DNA of 64,000 nucleotides from Hyaloperonospora brassicae (GCA_947650285.1 CANTFL010001407.1:248001-312000); one strand, 5' to 3'; shown: positions 32,311 to 42,831, counted from the first letter of the stretch. Notes: a model not told the origin generated them from the sequence alone. Translations and numbers: made by a program.

Positions 32311-33383
32311 CTAGCGTCGTGTCGAGCGCGCTCTGGGACCTTTCAAGGTTTCGCTGTGCCATATTACTTCGTGACGTAGTGTCTCAAGCTCTTCTTTACG
32401 GTTGACTGACCACCACCGACGCTGCTCGATGAGCAAGAGACCGCTAGCTCCTTGTGGAGAGACTTCTGAAGTGACGTCGTCGTCAGGGTCAATACCAGTA
32501 TCTGTTGAAGTGGCAAGTGTACCCGAAGACGGAAACCTCATGGAGGTTAAAGGTACCCCTTCGGCAATATTGCCCATATGAGGTTGATTTCTTGGACATC
32601 GCGGCAAAGTTCTACCTGCGACCAAGGATGCTTCTCACCAATGTTGGTGGAGTCAGGTAGGTTGTTGGTCATCGGATGACCGGAACTTACAACTGCCGGT
32701 ATAGCCGGAGCATAGCGGTTGCGAGTTCGCAATTGGCCTCTGGCCTTAAGCCTATCGTTTTCATACCGAAGATTTCGTTCTAGAAGAACTTCTGCCACAT
32801 CGTCACTTGCTCTTAGAGCTAACACGCTGCTAAAGTGTCTTTTCCGATACACCAAGGAAACAAATGCATTATCTTCTTCCTCCTGTAATTCGCCTGCGAA
32901 TAAGAGGATAGGTATACCCTTAATCAGTGGAATCGGTGCACCCCGTGCTTGCGTGCCAAGTCGCAACTTGTATTGACTTTGAGTCGTCAAATAAGGCTCC
33001 AGGTACTTCTTGCAAAGTGCCTGTCGACTCTCAATCCCTTCCGGAGATGTGGGTTCAGTGCCAATGGTCAAGTTTGCCAATGAACGGCCTTTCGTTTGGC
33101 GTATACGATCTTCTACATTAGGTGGAGTGAAGACAGAGCCAAGGCGACTCTCAAAGGTTACTGCGAACTGCGTATGGCTCTGAAGGATCTTTTCTTGTTT
33201 GACAGCGAACTGCTGTTGCTTATTAATTGGAACGGTGATGATGCCATCGTTCACATTGGGTGTTTGATGCGGCTCCGAGGGCGCATTAACTTCGCCACGT
33301 TCGTCGAAGGGGTTTGGTGCATTAAGAGGTTTTGTCTTTAGTACAGATGAGTTGGAAAGTGACCCGTCTTGTATCGCCACCAT
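32311..33383 (-). CDS. Antisense ORF of Gypsy-1 (278 codons plus frameshifted tail)
   Basis: Between the end of pol and the 3' LTR the minus strand has an uninterrupted frame from 33653 to 32547 (368 codons). It is the longest open frame of this decayed element. I prefer the ATG at 33383, which sits in ACCATGG and lies outside the LTR (278 codons); the upstream ATG at 33653 is inside the LTR. The N-terminal half is polar and rich in Asn, Pro and Gln (KPLNAPNPFDERGEVNAPS). A middle part has TFESRLGSVF. The C-terminal half is a charged probable coiled coil (DDVAEVLLERNLRYENDRLK). After a stop near 32547 the neighbouring frame continues with plausible protein (PDDDVTSEVSPQG, RKEELETLRHEV) to 32311, suggesting one late frameshift. 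I recognise no domain. Its place matches the antisense ORF of Gypsy-3. Confidence 0.6.
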
Positions 33384-33551
33384 GGTCCACCTCCTCCTCG
33401 AGATCGAGATAAGATGAAAGAGTCTGAGATTTGTGGTGTGGAGATACCATGGTTTGATATTTTTAAAAAATGTGAGGTTAAGCGCACATACCGTCCTCTT
33501 CGACAAAAAAAGATTAACATTACGAGGTAACGTTCGTCGGGTGGAAAAGGT

Positions 33552-34066
33552 TGTAACGGGGTTGCACAACGTGTGTGGTTTACAGAAGAGACGGAGTCCC
33601 ATTAAAAATGATTTAGAGCACCAGATCAGTTGTTGGAGGCTGACGTGTGTCATCCATCAAACTGCGTGATCTTATAGGAGGTATTAATGAGAGTTTTAGT
33701 GTATATATTATGTGTGTTCGACTGAGATGTTCTTTTTAATAAGGAATAAAGCCCACTTCTGATCTGCGAAAGACACGTGCATTTCTAAGGCGTATTGCAA
33801 TCGTTAAGAGCCTAGTATAGGGTTTGGTAAGGCATCTACTCTCCGAGCACTCTGTGCTGTGATTCTTTTTTTCGTTTGGTTCCCTGTAACAGGGACCGTA
33901 ACCTATCTTAGCTTGTCGACTCTTTGAGTCGGGTTCTTTGAACCAAAATTTCTCGTTGAGTGTTACGTCTTTTTCGGAGTTTAAGAGCTGTGTAGCTCCG
34001 ATACAGAAGGGATGAAGGGACAGCGCATTATTGGCCTGCATCATATGATTGCCAATATCCGTTTAA
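33552..34066 (+). repeat. Gypsy-1 3' LTR
   Basis: Starts TGTAACGGGGTTGCACAACG after a purine-rich GTGGAAAAGG tract (33541-33550). Blocks align with 10896-11405 despite heavy divergence. The right end is uncertain; CCGTTTAA near 34060-34067 may be a decayed CCGTTACA. Confidence 0.75.
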
Positions 34067-34350
34067 TGTGACAAGGTATTTCGACGATAGTGAAGATCCG
34101 TGTCTCGCTCCCTCTTGTCTGGTCGGGACTACCGTTGGCTATGATTTGTATATCATGAATTTCTGATACGGTTTGTAGGATAAGGATTGTACAGTGTCAA
34201 GATTTGTAATCGAGGGCGGATTGTTATTACGCCTTGAACTGAATGGTTCACTAGTGCAGGTCCGAAAAGTGTGCGCAAACGATGACATATGTGAATCTTA
34301 TGATGTGTCAGTGCTTTTTTAGTAACGATACGGGTGTTTTGCATGCTAAT
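34067..34350. other. Short spacer between Gypsy-1 and Gypsy-3 copy C
   Basis: No gene seen. It ends with the CTAAT target site (34346-34350) of copy C. Confidence 0.5.
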
Positions 34351-34741
34351 TGTAACGGGCAGCTCGTTACATGAGAATGTCACTTTTAAAGAAAGTGACA
34401 ACAAAGAATATTAAGTGAATATTCTTTGAACAATATCACCGATAATGGTGATATTGGTTAAGCGACCAAAGGGTCTGCCCATTGGTTAATATCGTGATGA
34501 TATCAACCCACCAATTGCCGCAGGACGCGCGCAATAAGTGGTGACGAGACGTCACCATACACTGAGTTATATTAGCAATATTAAGTCAGATTAAACTAAG
34601 AGACAGTAGCAAAAAGACTTAATTGTATTAACACAACAGTTTTACTTTTCCCTTATCTACGCTTCCTCGTTTGCCTCGTGTACGTCTATCGGGGCACCTA
34701 AGCCCTTTCGCTAAGTTCACGCAAGGGTGTGCCCCGTTACA
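34351..34741 (+). repeat. Gypsy-3 C 5' LTR (391 bp)
   Basis: TGTAACGGGC at the left, GTGCCCCGTTACA at the right. The hairpin-prone CACCGATAATGGTG segment and the CGCGCGCAATAAGTGG block are shared with the other Gypsy-3 LTRs. Confidence 0.95.
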
Positions 34742-34743
34742 CC

Positions 34744-34762
34744 TGGTAGCACTTTGTATTCC
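34744..34762 (+). other. Gypsy-3 C primer-binding site
   Basis: TGGTAGCACTTTGTATTCC starts two bases after the LTR and is identical in copy D, and nearly so in the 5-7 kb fragment. The first 18 bases would pair with a tRNA 3' end. The tRNA is not named. Confidence 0.75.
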
Positions 34763-34785
34763 TTCCAAGGACCACAACATCCAAC

Positions 34786-35942
34786 ATGTTCATGTTGGAT
34801 GATGAAGAGACCTTTCACGCCACGCGTGAAGGGTTTAATTATTTGAGTGACATCGAATGGGGTGCGGTAGAACGAATGAGTTCTACCGTAGGCGAGTTCG
34901 CCATTAGCGCCATGTTGGAGTCTCTAGACAGAGACCAACAACATGCCGCTATAGCCAAGTCCATCCAAAATGAACTTGTCGCCGATTGGGAGAAGGTAGC
35001 CTTGCTTCACCAGCAAGGCTCTCAACAGGCCAAGCATTTGAGATAACTCGGTGCTCAACAGACAGAGCTGTTGAGACAGCAGCAATTCCATGCTGCTGTG
35101 GGCGGGACGGCACATGCGCGTCGTCCCGAGGTCATGAAGGTTGACATCTCCAAGTACAGTGGAGTCCCGGAGGACTCCCTGTTACTATAGTTTGTCGAAC
35201 TCGACAGAGCCTTAAGGGCTCGTCGCGTCGAAGATGAGCAAATGAAACTCACATTTGCTCTAGACCCACTTGGCAGGGCGTGCCAAAACTTGGTCCCTGG
35301 GGCTCGAGAGTAGCGACCCCCCATGTGTTTAGGTCGCTAGATGACTTCAAGTCCCGGCTCAGACAAACGTTTGAGCCGCCACAAGCTGAGTCCAGGGCTC
35401 GTTCAGAGCTCCTGAAATTCAAGCAGGGTAAGAGTGATGTGAACGCTAACGCACAACATATACGACTCCTAGCGAGTAGTATAACTGCTAACCCAGTTCA
35501 TGAACACACTTTGATAACGGTGTTCATGCAAGGGCTCGCAGAAGGGCCCGTCAGGAGCCACCTGTTCCACCTTGAGCTGAATACGCTTGAAGAAACGATA
35601 TCAGCCGCGGAACAGGAAGACTTTAGCATGAGACAGGCTCATGCTAGCTAAAACGCTTACCGTCCACCAAGACGACAAGAGCTCGGAGGTACAGAACCAA
35701 TGGACCTCTGCTATGTTGAGAGCGAGAGACCTCGCTCTTCAAACAACAAGAGATTGCAGAGGTGCAATCGATGTCAGAAGTTAGGACACTACGCATACGA
35801 GTGTAGTGCTCCACGCCCAGTACCAAACAGTACTGAGCGAAATGGACGACCATTTGCCAGAAAAGGAAATGGGCGTGGGTCCAGCGCTGTTGCGAAGCCG
35901 CAACAGCGAGACGGACCATCAAAAAATGGTCAGGGTCAGTAG
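34786..35942 (+). pseudogene. Gypsy-3 C gag with zinc knuckle, interrupted
   Basis: Starts at the ATG at 34786. The first 86 codons (acidic N-terminus, then a Gln-rich helix) end in TAA 35044-35046, after which the same frame continues (QTELLRQQQFHAAVGG). A TAG replaces a Trp codon near 35190, in C only. A frame change follows before 35280: a C-specific indel plus an extra C in the run at about 35314-35319 that is shared with D. The capsid-like part 35280-35651 contains FRSLDDFKSRLRQTF and ITANPVHEHTLITVFMQG, and ends in TAA 35649-35651. The same frame resumes with the nucleocapsid knuckle CNRCQKLGHYAYEC (about 35764-35805) and a basic tail ending in TAG 35940-35942. Confidence 0.92.
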
Positions 35943-35992
35943 GGGCGGAGCGCCCTACTGATCCAGCAACCTCAAGAGAATTTGCAAATCTC

Positions 35993-37240
35993 TTGACGAA
36001 AGTTGCTCCAGATACACAATCATTGTGTGTCTCTGCACCTGGTGATGACGTTTCGCTCATCACCTTGAAGTTGGAAGCGAAAAATGATTTGTCGCTTCGT
36101 GCCCTAGTAGAATGTGAAGCGTCGAACAACTTTGTTCGACGCCAGTCACTAGAGGGTCGTAGGCTCAAGTTCGTTGAGCGCGACATTACCCTCACGAGGA
36201 TGACGGTGCGCCTTGCAACAGGCGCATCGATTACCGTTACGAAACGTGTAGTCGGAATCCACTACATGTTGGAGGGCAAACAGTACGATGATGACTTCAT
36301 CGTACTGGATCTGGATGACAAATTTGATGTCATCCTGGGATTACCTTGGCTCAGAAAGTACGAGCCAAGGTTGAGCTGGCAGCATCGATCTGTGAAGATG
36401 CCTGCCGCTTGTTCATCAGATGGCTATCTGATGAACATCTTGGAGCGTCCACAAGCGTGTGGATGTTCTGCGAGTGAGTGCAATGACCTCACTTGCGGTA
36501 CGGTCGTTTGCACGACTGCACAAGCTCACAGTGTAGTTGATCACTACACTGTGGAGCAAGCTCCCGGCGGCTGTATAGAAGTACAGGCTGCGCCGAAGGT
36601 CCACCACTCGAATAAGTCGAGTGGACCGGGACATGGATGCATACCTAGCGGGCAGCATCTTAGACAGAAGAAACCTGTTGCCCCCAAAGGGCAACATGGA
36701 AATCCTAGGTCGACTGGAGAGTCGACCGTAGAGGATCGGTCCCTGACTGTGGTTGCACAGCCAAAGTCGGAGGACGTCGAGGAAATAAGTCCCCACGTAC
36801 TTGAGGAAGGAATTCCTCAAGAGTCACTTACTGAGGGATCAGGCCCTCAGCAACCTGCGGAAAGAAGCTCCCAGGAAGTAACCGAGACGTTGAACGTCTT
36901 GGTTGATGACGGATCAAGCGTAGGCGCTTATACACTTGATCTGATTGTGCCTCCGAAGTTAACTTTGGAGATAACTCAGTTGCCAACGCTGGAACCGAAA
37001 CGGTTCTTGCGTGATCTGCGTAGTGGCAAATTCAAGCAGATCTGCATACTCGTCACGGAGGATGAGTATGTGGCCGATATTCGGTCGGCAATGTTTTTTG
37101 CTAAGAACGAACGGGTTTTCAGTAGCTCATCGATTGACGAAAGTTTTCTCGATGAGAAGACTCGGATTGAGCGATACACGTCTCAATCCTGGGAGTCACT
37201 TCAGGCAAATCCTTTGTATAAGGATTTGGTCGAATTCTAG
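35993..37240 (+). pseudogene. Gypsy-3 C aspartic protease plus linker (415-codon frame), altered active site
   Basis: The protease module covers roughly residues 25-135. The active-site motif reads ALVECEASNNFVRRQSL where relatives (including the fragment at 5.2 kb) have DCGA, so the catalytic Asp is Glu and the Gly is Glu. Later motifs are kept: VRLATGASITVTKR, the FIVLDLDDKFDVILGLPWL hydrophobic pair. Residues 140-330 form a polar linker with Cys-rich and His/Pro-rich stretches. The remainder leads into RT. A TAG at 37238-37240 separates this frame from RT, which continues in the same phase after it. Copy D has the same substitution and the same stop. Confidence 0.9.
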
Positions 37241-37243
37241 GAT

Positions 37244-38188
37244 GTGTTCCCTAAATCCGTACCTTGCCAGTTGCCAAAGGACAAAGACATTCGACACGAG
37301 ATCGAGCTCGAACTGGGCTCGAAGTACTGTGTCATGAAACAGTGGCCACTGCCTCGTGAACAAGTACTAGCGATCGACAAGTTCTTTGCCGATCGCTTAG
37401 CATCGGGCCATGTGAGGGAATCAACATCCCCTCACAGCTCTCCGACCTTCTGTGTGCGAAAGGCCACAGGAGGGTGGCGGATAGTGCACGCATTCAACAA
37501 GTTGAATGCTGCAACGGTACCGGATCAGACGCCGATACCAAGAAAGGACGTAATCATAGATGGTATGTCAAAGAGTACCATCTTTTCGTCCATGGATCTG
37601 ATGGATGGGTTCTATCAGATCCTCATGCGTGAACGGGACATCCCGTTCACGGCAGTGAGTACCCCCAGCGGGATGCTGTGGGAGCGGCTAGTGATGCCAC
37701 AGGGGATGAGTAATGCCCCTGCAACATTCAACAGATGTGTCACAAATCTGTTGAGACCGGTGCGAGACTTCGCACCGAGTTACTTCGACGATGTGTTCGT
37801 CCATAGCCGGGCTATGGATGGAAAGACGGACGTTGAAGTTCACAGAACTCACGTTCGTCAGGTTCTTCAACTTATGCGCAAGCATAAGTTGAACGCTAAC
37901 CTCAAGAAGTGTATATTTGCGGCTAGCGAAATACCACTTCTTGGGTGCATCGTGGGTAAACACGGCGTACGCCCTGATCCCGAAAAGATCAAGGCGATCA
38001 CCGACTGGCCAGTGCCAGTCGATGTCAAGGGACTAAGGAAGTTCCTTGGCCTAGCGGCGTACTTGCACAAGTACTCGCGCAACTACGCCGAGATGACTGT
38101 TCATCTTTCTTGCTTGCTCAATAAAATGTCAAGTGGTCATGGAACGCTGAGTGCCAGCGTTCCTTTGAGGGTATCAAGCAAAGCTTGA
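37244..38188 (+). pseudogene. Gypsy-3 C reverse transcriptase (314-codon frame)
   Basis: Contains all RT blocks of Ty3/Gypsy: IRHEIELELGSKYCV, SSPTFCVRKATGGWRIVHAF, IFSSMDLMDGFYQI (first catalytic Asp), TPSGMLWERLVMPQGMSNAP, the catalytic box YFDDVFVHS at 37781 onward, and LLGCIVGKHGVRPDPEKI. In phase with the protease frame but cut off from it by TAG 37238. Its end is out of frame: a base is missing near 38125, so the last 20 or so residues are noise and RNase H continues in another frame. The catalytic residues themselves are intact. Confidence 0.93.
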
Positions 38189-38718
38189 TGCAATCGCCGA
38201 TCTTGGCGATTGCAGATCAGGACAGACCATTTCATGTGGTCTGTGACGCCAGCGATTTTGCAATCGGCTGTGCGTTAATGCAGTTCGATGCAGATGGCGC
38301 GGAGCGCGTCATCTGTTATCAGTCGCGTCAGCTGCAAGCAGCCGAGCGTAATTACCCAGTGCATGACAAGGAACTCCTTGCCATGAAGTACGCACTGGCT
38401 AAGTTTCGGGACTATCTCCTGGGAGATAGACCGTTTGTTGTCTATACGGACCATGCGTCATTACGCACGGCCGTAAACAGCCCACACCTCTCGCAAAGAA
38501 TGGCGAGGTGGATGTCTTTCTTCGCGGAGTATAATTTTACCGTGGAGTATAAATCAGGACGACTCAATGTCGTCGCTGATGCGATTTCGAGCCGGACGCA
38601 CAAATCAACAGTGAGGATAAGGCCACTGTTGCGACACTGTCAGTCAGTGTCCCGTCGTCAAGTTTACTTGACGACGTACGAAAGGCATACGCGGAAGATA
38701 ATGATCTTCTGCGATTGA
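38185..38718 (+). pseudogene. Gypsy-3 C RNase H (177-codon frame)
   Basis: RNase H/tether domain with VVCDASDFAIGCALMQ, YQSRQLQAAERNYPVHDKELLAMK and YTDHASLRTAVNSPHLSQRMARW. In another frame from RT because of the indel near 38125. It loses the frame near 38590, after DAISSR, where the protein should run on into integrase. The 177-codon frame is identical in copy D. Confidence 0.92.
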
Positions 38719-39842
38719 TGGATCATCTGGTGAATCCATCCGGTAAATCCATGAGGGATTTACCAGCTTTGTACCGATCTTCATCGGATCGGTACAGTAC
38801 ACGCAACGGATTGCTGTACTATACAGCTGTTGCCGACGACACGCCTCGTGTCGTCGTACCCGCTCATCATGATTTGCGTTTACGCATCATGTATGAGTGT
38901 CACGATGCCCCAACAGGTGGCCATCGTGGTAGAGAAAAGACTTACCTCACGGTAAATCGTGACTTTTACTGGCCACGCCAGTATCAGTTTGTCCGCATGT
39001 ACATACGTGCTTGCGAGGTTTGTCAACTGGTGAAGCCTACTCCTTCATCCCGTGCGCCATTGCAGCCTCTGCCTGTTCCTACAGAGTGCTGGCAGTCCGT
39101 TTCAATGGACTTCGTCTTCGGTTTTCCCGAAGACGCTCACAAGAATAACGGTATTCTTGTGTTTGTTGACCGATTCAGCAAGATGGTGCATCTTGCTGCA
39201 GTCCCTGAGTCGATCAAGGCTCAAGGTTGTGCTCGTGTCTTTCTAGACACGGTCTTTAGACTCCACGGGTTACCCCGTGAACTCGTATCCGACCGTGATC
39301 CTCGGTTTCTCGGCGGCATTTTGACAAACCGTGTTTCGCACATTGGGAACACGATTGGAGATGTATACTTCTGACCATCCGTAAACAGATGGTCCGACGG
39401 AACGTGCGAACCGTGTCCTCGAAGAGATCCTTCGAGGATATGTCCACTCGTTTACGAATTGGAGCGAATTCCTACCCATGGTTGAATTCTCCATCAATAA
39501 TTCGGTGCATGCTTCCACACAGCACACACCGTTTTACGTGAATGGCCTACGCCATCCACGTGTTCCAACCATTCTAGAGTGTGACTCTTGGATAAGGGGG
39601 GAGGGACTCGCTAGAGCAAAAACCGTTTTGGCTCTTGCTCATCACGTGTCGACGCTAACGTCGTCACGTATGATGCCGATGTCGATCAAGTCGACATCGA
39701 TGAAGAAGATCACCTCAGTAATAGCGGCGACGCTATTACTGACTCGGATGATGATGACGATGCTGGTATACTCAGCATCGTCAACGATTATGCCAGCGAG
39801 GAAGAAGACAACCTCGCTGAAGAAGAGAAGAACCTCTTAGCA
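38715..39842 (+). pseudogene. Gypsy-3 C integrase, frameshifted
   Basis: 38715-39374 holds the HHCC zinc site (CHDAPTGGHRGREKT, ACEVCQLVKP) and the first two catalytic Asp residues (SMDFVFGFP; SDRDPRFLGG). A frameshift near 39320 and a TAA at 39382 within the third motif (SDHP-stop-TDGPTERANR in the shifted frame) separate the Glu region. The frame then runs 39478-39840 (EFSINNSVHASTQHTPFYVNG) but shifts again near 39650, before the Asp/Glu-rich linker. The same breaks exist in D. Confidence 0.92.
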
Positions 39843-40820
39843 GTGCGCACGAAGCGCACTGAAAGACAAAACAAAGAGTCAGCAGAGAACTTCCTGCTGA
39901 CTCGAGAAGCGGTAGTCCGTTTCGTTCAGGACTCCATCGCAAATGCGGTGGACCGTCAGAAACGGAACGCAGACAAGAATGGAAGAGAAAATGTTCTTTC
40001 ATTTAAGGTTAACGACCTAGTACTACTGTCTACGGTAAACTTACCTGGACATGCAGTCACTAGTGTCGGCAGTAGTAAACTAATGCCGAAATACATTGGG
40101 CCATTTCGAGTGTTGCATCGCAAGGGCAATGCATACACGATCGAATTGCCGCGTAAGATGCGCACGCATCCTACGTTTTACGTGGGGAGGCTCAGGCCGT
40201 ACTGTCAGTACGAGCCTTCTTCTTCCGGTGAAGATAGCCCCCACGTTCGAGAACATCCATCAAGTTCTTGCGTTCGCGCTCCAGACGATCCGTCTAGTCG
40301 CGCAGATATGATACCTCGGAACTTAACCGAGATATCTCCCCGCGAGCTGTCGCCAGCTCGCCGAATAGGGAGCGGACATCCCGCTCGACCTCCAGTTGCG
40401 CCGTGGCGTAATCGGCGCGATCCCTCGCCAGATCAGCCTCGCGGTCCTTGCGGTTCTTCCGCACGGTATCAGTCAAAGCGTAGCGCCGGTCGCGCTCGTG
40501 CTTCAAGTCATCGCGAAATTCATCGATTGCGCGGCCCATCTCGTAAGGGTCGAGATGGTGAATCGAATCATCTGGAGGAGGTCTTTCCTCCTCCACCACA
40601 TCCTTTGGTGGATGCTCACGGTGATCAACGCTTTCTAGTGAAGCGTATCTTGAATCACCGTGACGATTCAGGATCAAGGACGAGCTACCTCGTCCAGTGG
40701 CGGGGGTATCCACCCTCTTGGAACAGCTGGGAGCCCCGCTCTCAGCTGTTGATGGATGTTGAAGGTCTCGTCCGCCAGTATGACGAGACCCATCCGATGA
40801 GTTCTCGGGCCCATCGGTAA
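39843..40820 (+). pseudogene. Gypsy-3 C integrase C-terminus, linker and chromodomain (325-codon frame)
   Basis: Residues 1-110 are the integrase C-terminal module (VNDLVLLSTVNL, KYIGPFRVL, RTHPTFYVGRLRPY). Residues 120-250 are a low-complexity Arg/Ser/Pro-rich linker. Residues 255-316 form a chromodomain (FLVKRILNHRDDSGSRTSYL, VQWRGYPPSWNSWEPRSQLL), which in Gypsy elements directs integration to modified histones. The linker and chromodomain lie opposite the C-terminal half of the antisense ORF. The strange composition of the linker is what one expects if the other strand is the constrained one there. Confidence 0.92.
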
Positions 40821-41796
40821 ACACGCGCTTTTGGCGCTTGTAGACGGATTGCAAGTTTGCAATCGCGTCACGCATCTCAGCCGAGATGTGTGCCCTTCCC
40901 CAGGGCGAACTTAAGGAATACACGTCCATATGTGCACGCTGCGAGTTGTCAACACAACTCGCACAAGGGTCTCCCTATGTAAGGCAAGGAATGCCTACCT
41001 CACTCGACAAACAGTGCAACCGGTACCTGGCACCGGTTGGCGTTCGCTTTTCGAACCTGAGGCGTGTCGCCTCAAGTTTCTTGAGCCACACTTCTCGTCC
41101 AAAATTATTTAGGTTTCGGACGAACGCGTTCCACGCAGCCAAAAGAGAGGCTTTGTCACGCTTTTGGTTGCTGTTGTACCATCGATGTCTAAGGAAGACA
41201 TCGAGATAAAAGTCTTCGTTAGCGCGAAAGTTGTTCGCGCCGGGAGCCAAGCCGTGAAGCTCAGTCGCATCGAATAAAAATATTCGATGGTGTTGGCTTG
41301 TCTCGTGAGACAAGCCATTGATGAGCCGTTCGGGCAAACGCCACGGCTTCATCTTTTTGCGCTTCACGGTGGTACCTTTGTTGGTACCACGGTTGTCAGT
41401 ATGACGATGGGTTGCACCATCGTCAGGTCGCTCGTGCGAAGGAGCACGAGCTGACTTCGGTGATGAGCAAACATACTCATCATCAGATTCGTCATCACTG
41501 CCGAACAGACTTTATTGCAACTCACGAGTCCGTTCGTTCGGCAGTGGCCTTGGCGAACACTGAGGTGTCGCCGGTGAGCGAGACGCCTCTGCAGCATTGC
41601 CCGAGTCAAACACGTCTGACTCGCCAGAGTAGATGACCTCAATGTCGGGGTCATCATGCGCACGCGGTGCTCTACCGCGTGCACCTGCAGCACCTCTTGC
41701 TGCAGGCAAGGAACGAGCAGCAGACGACGAATCGTCTGCCGCAGAAGCTGGCACAGGCACAGACTCTGTGTGCCTTGAGTCACCCCGCATAGACAT
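40192..41796 (-). pseudogene. Antisense ORF of Gypsy-3 copy C (534-codon frame with three stops)
   Basis: Same antisense frame as in copy D, beginning at the ATG at 41796, 132 bases inside the 3' LTR, and ending at 40192-40194. Stops: TAA at 41512-41514 and TAG at 40975-40977, both shared with D, plus a C-specific TAG at 40294-40296 that replaces a Gln codon in the coiled coil. The domain layout is as described for copy D. Confidence 0.65.
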
Positions 41797-41913
41797 GTTA
41801 ACAATGCGAGGTCAGGTCGAGTTATGAACGGAACTGACCCAACAAGTGCTCCCTGTCCCAATGGTGACCAACGGGTGGCCGCCATAATTTTCGATAGTCA
41901 CACGGTGACTATC

Positions 41914-41925
41914 AGTTGGGGGGGT
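41914..41925 (+). other. Gypsy-3 C polypurine tract
   Basis: GTTGGGGGGGT, then GA, just before the 3' LTR at 41928. The same G-run is present in copy D. Confidence 0.65.
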
Positions 41926-41927
41926 GA

Positions 41928-42320
41928 TGTAACGGGGCAGCCTGTTAAATGGAAATGTCACTTTTAAGAAAGTGACAACAAAGAATATGAAGTTGAATAT
42001 TCTTTGAACAATATCACCGATAATGGTGATATTGGTGAAGCGACCAAAGGGTCTGCTCGTTGGTTGATATTTTGATGATATCAACCCACTAATTGCCGCA
42101 GGATGCGCGCAATAAGTGGTGACGAAGCGTCACCATACACTGAGTTATATTAGCATAATTAAGTCAGGTTAAGCTAAGAGACAGTATCAAAAAGACTTAA
42201 TTGTATTAATACAACAGTTTTAATTTTTCCTACATTACGCTTCCTCGTTCGCCTCGTTCACGTCTGTCGGGGCACCCAAAACCCTTGCGTTAAGTTCACG
42301 CAAGGGTGTGCCCCGTTACA
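41928..42320 (+). repeat. Gypsy-3 C 3' LTR (393 bp)
   Basis: Ends CCCCGTTACA followed by the CTAAT duplication. Its first about 60 bp share several variants with the 3' LTR of copy D that D's 5' LTR lacks. The rest is strongly diverged from both D LTRs. Confidence 0.95.
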
Positions 42321-42436
42321 CTAATTCTCTGTTTGATGGCAACAGCAAACGTACTTCTTTCTACCAGGCAATGCGACATTCGTACACCATCCGTAATGTT
42401 TTATTAGAGTGATATAATCCCAGGCAAGATTAATTT

Positions 42437-42831
42437 TGTGAAACGAGCCATTTCGTTACATTAAGTTGAGTCAATGAGAAAATCGTCTTTCTTTATCGAA
42501 AAAGTAGTACGAATGCTGTATTTTCGCCGAAGGTATTTTTTTATATTCTCTTCATCCATTCATCTATATGTCACATGAAATTAACCATCAGCTAATCCAC
42601 CAATTGCTGCTAGACGCGCGCGATGCGTGGTGAGTAAAAATTTGCATGTTAATCGTGTACTTCAACATGATTAAAGGGAGAAAAAGAAGATCGGTCAAAG
42701 GGGTTTTCCTATCTTAAATGTACAGATTTCAATTCTTTCCTTCTGAGTAACTCTCGTTCAGACTCTTCACTTTATCTGCACGTATAGTGTAAATGTCATT
42801 GTCGAAGCGCACACCCTTGAACTGTTACGGT
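42437..42831 (+). repeat. Decayed Gypsy-3-type LTR
   Basis: Starts TGAAACGAGCC...TTCGTTACATTAAG, matching the TGTAACGGGC...CTCGTTACATGAG start of copy C. The CCACCAATTGCTGCTAGACGCGCGCGAT block is shared with other copies. It ends near a CACACCCTTGAACTGTTAC run, followed by GGTACAAGAGCTTTCC, a decayed version of the family's primer site. Confidence 0.75.

Larger units (their letters stand above)
10896..34066 (+). mobile_element. Gypsy-1: old LTR retrotransposon split by Gypsy-2
   Basis: A decayed Ty3/Gypsy element reconstructed from two separated parts. The left part (10896-13045) has an LTR, gag and most of the protease domain. The right part (28610-34066) has the rest of pol, an antisense ORF and an LTR of the same family. 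The protease-linker frame breaks exactly at 13045, where the Gypsy-2 LTR begins. Orientation, domain order and LTR family agree across the gap. Without the 15.6-kb insertion the element would be about 7.6 kb, a normal Gypsy length. The two LTRs are strongly diverged, so this is the oldest layer of the nest. The outer LTR end near 34066 is approximate. AATGT at 10891-10895 recurs at 34065-34069 and may be the target duplication, but this is weak. Confidence 0.8.
34351..42320 (+). mobile_element. Gypsy-3 copy C, complete with CTAAT target duplication
   Basis: A 7970-bp Ty3/Gypsy element. LTRs lie at 34351-34741 and 41928-42320, both with TGTAACGG...CCCCGTTACA ends. CTAAT occurs on both sides (34346-34350 and 42321-42325), an exact 5-bp duplication, so this is an independent, structurally whole insertion. 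Order: gag, protease, RT, RNase H, integrase, acidic linker, chromodomain, plus an antisense ORF before the 3' LTR. The two LTRs differ at roughly 35 positions (about 9%), but the interior is almost identical to copy D at 55.6-63.5 kb. All sense genes carry lesions. Confidence 0.96.

Noticed and set aside
39843..40820. Arg/Ser/Pro-rich linker of the integrase as a separate SR-type protein
   Set aside because: It is in frame with the integrase C-terminus and chromodomain, and its composition is explained by the antisense coding strand.
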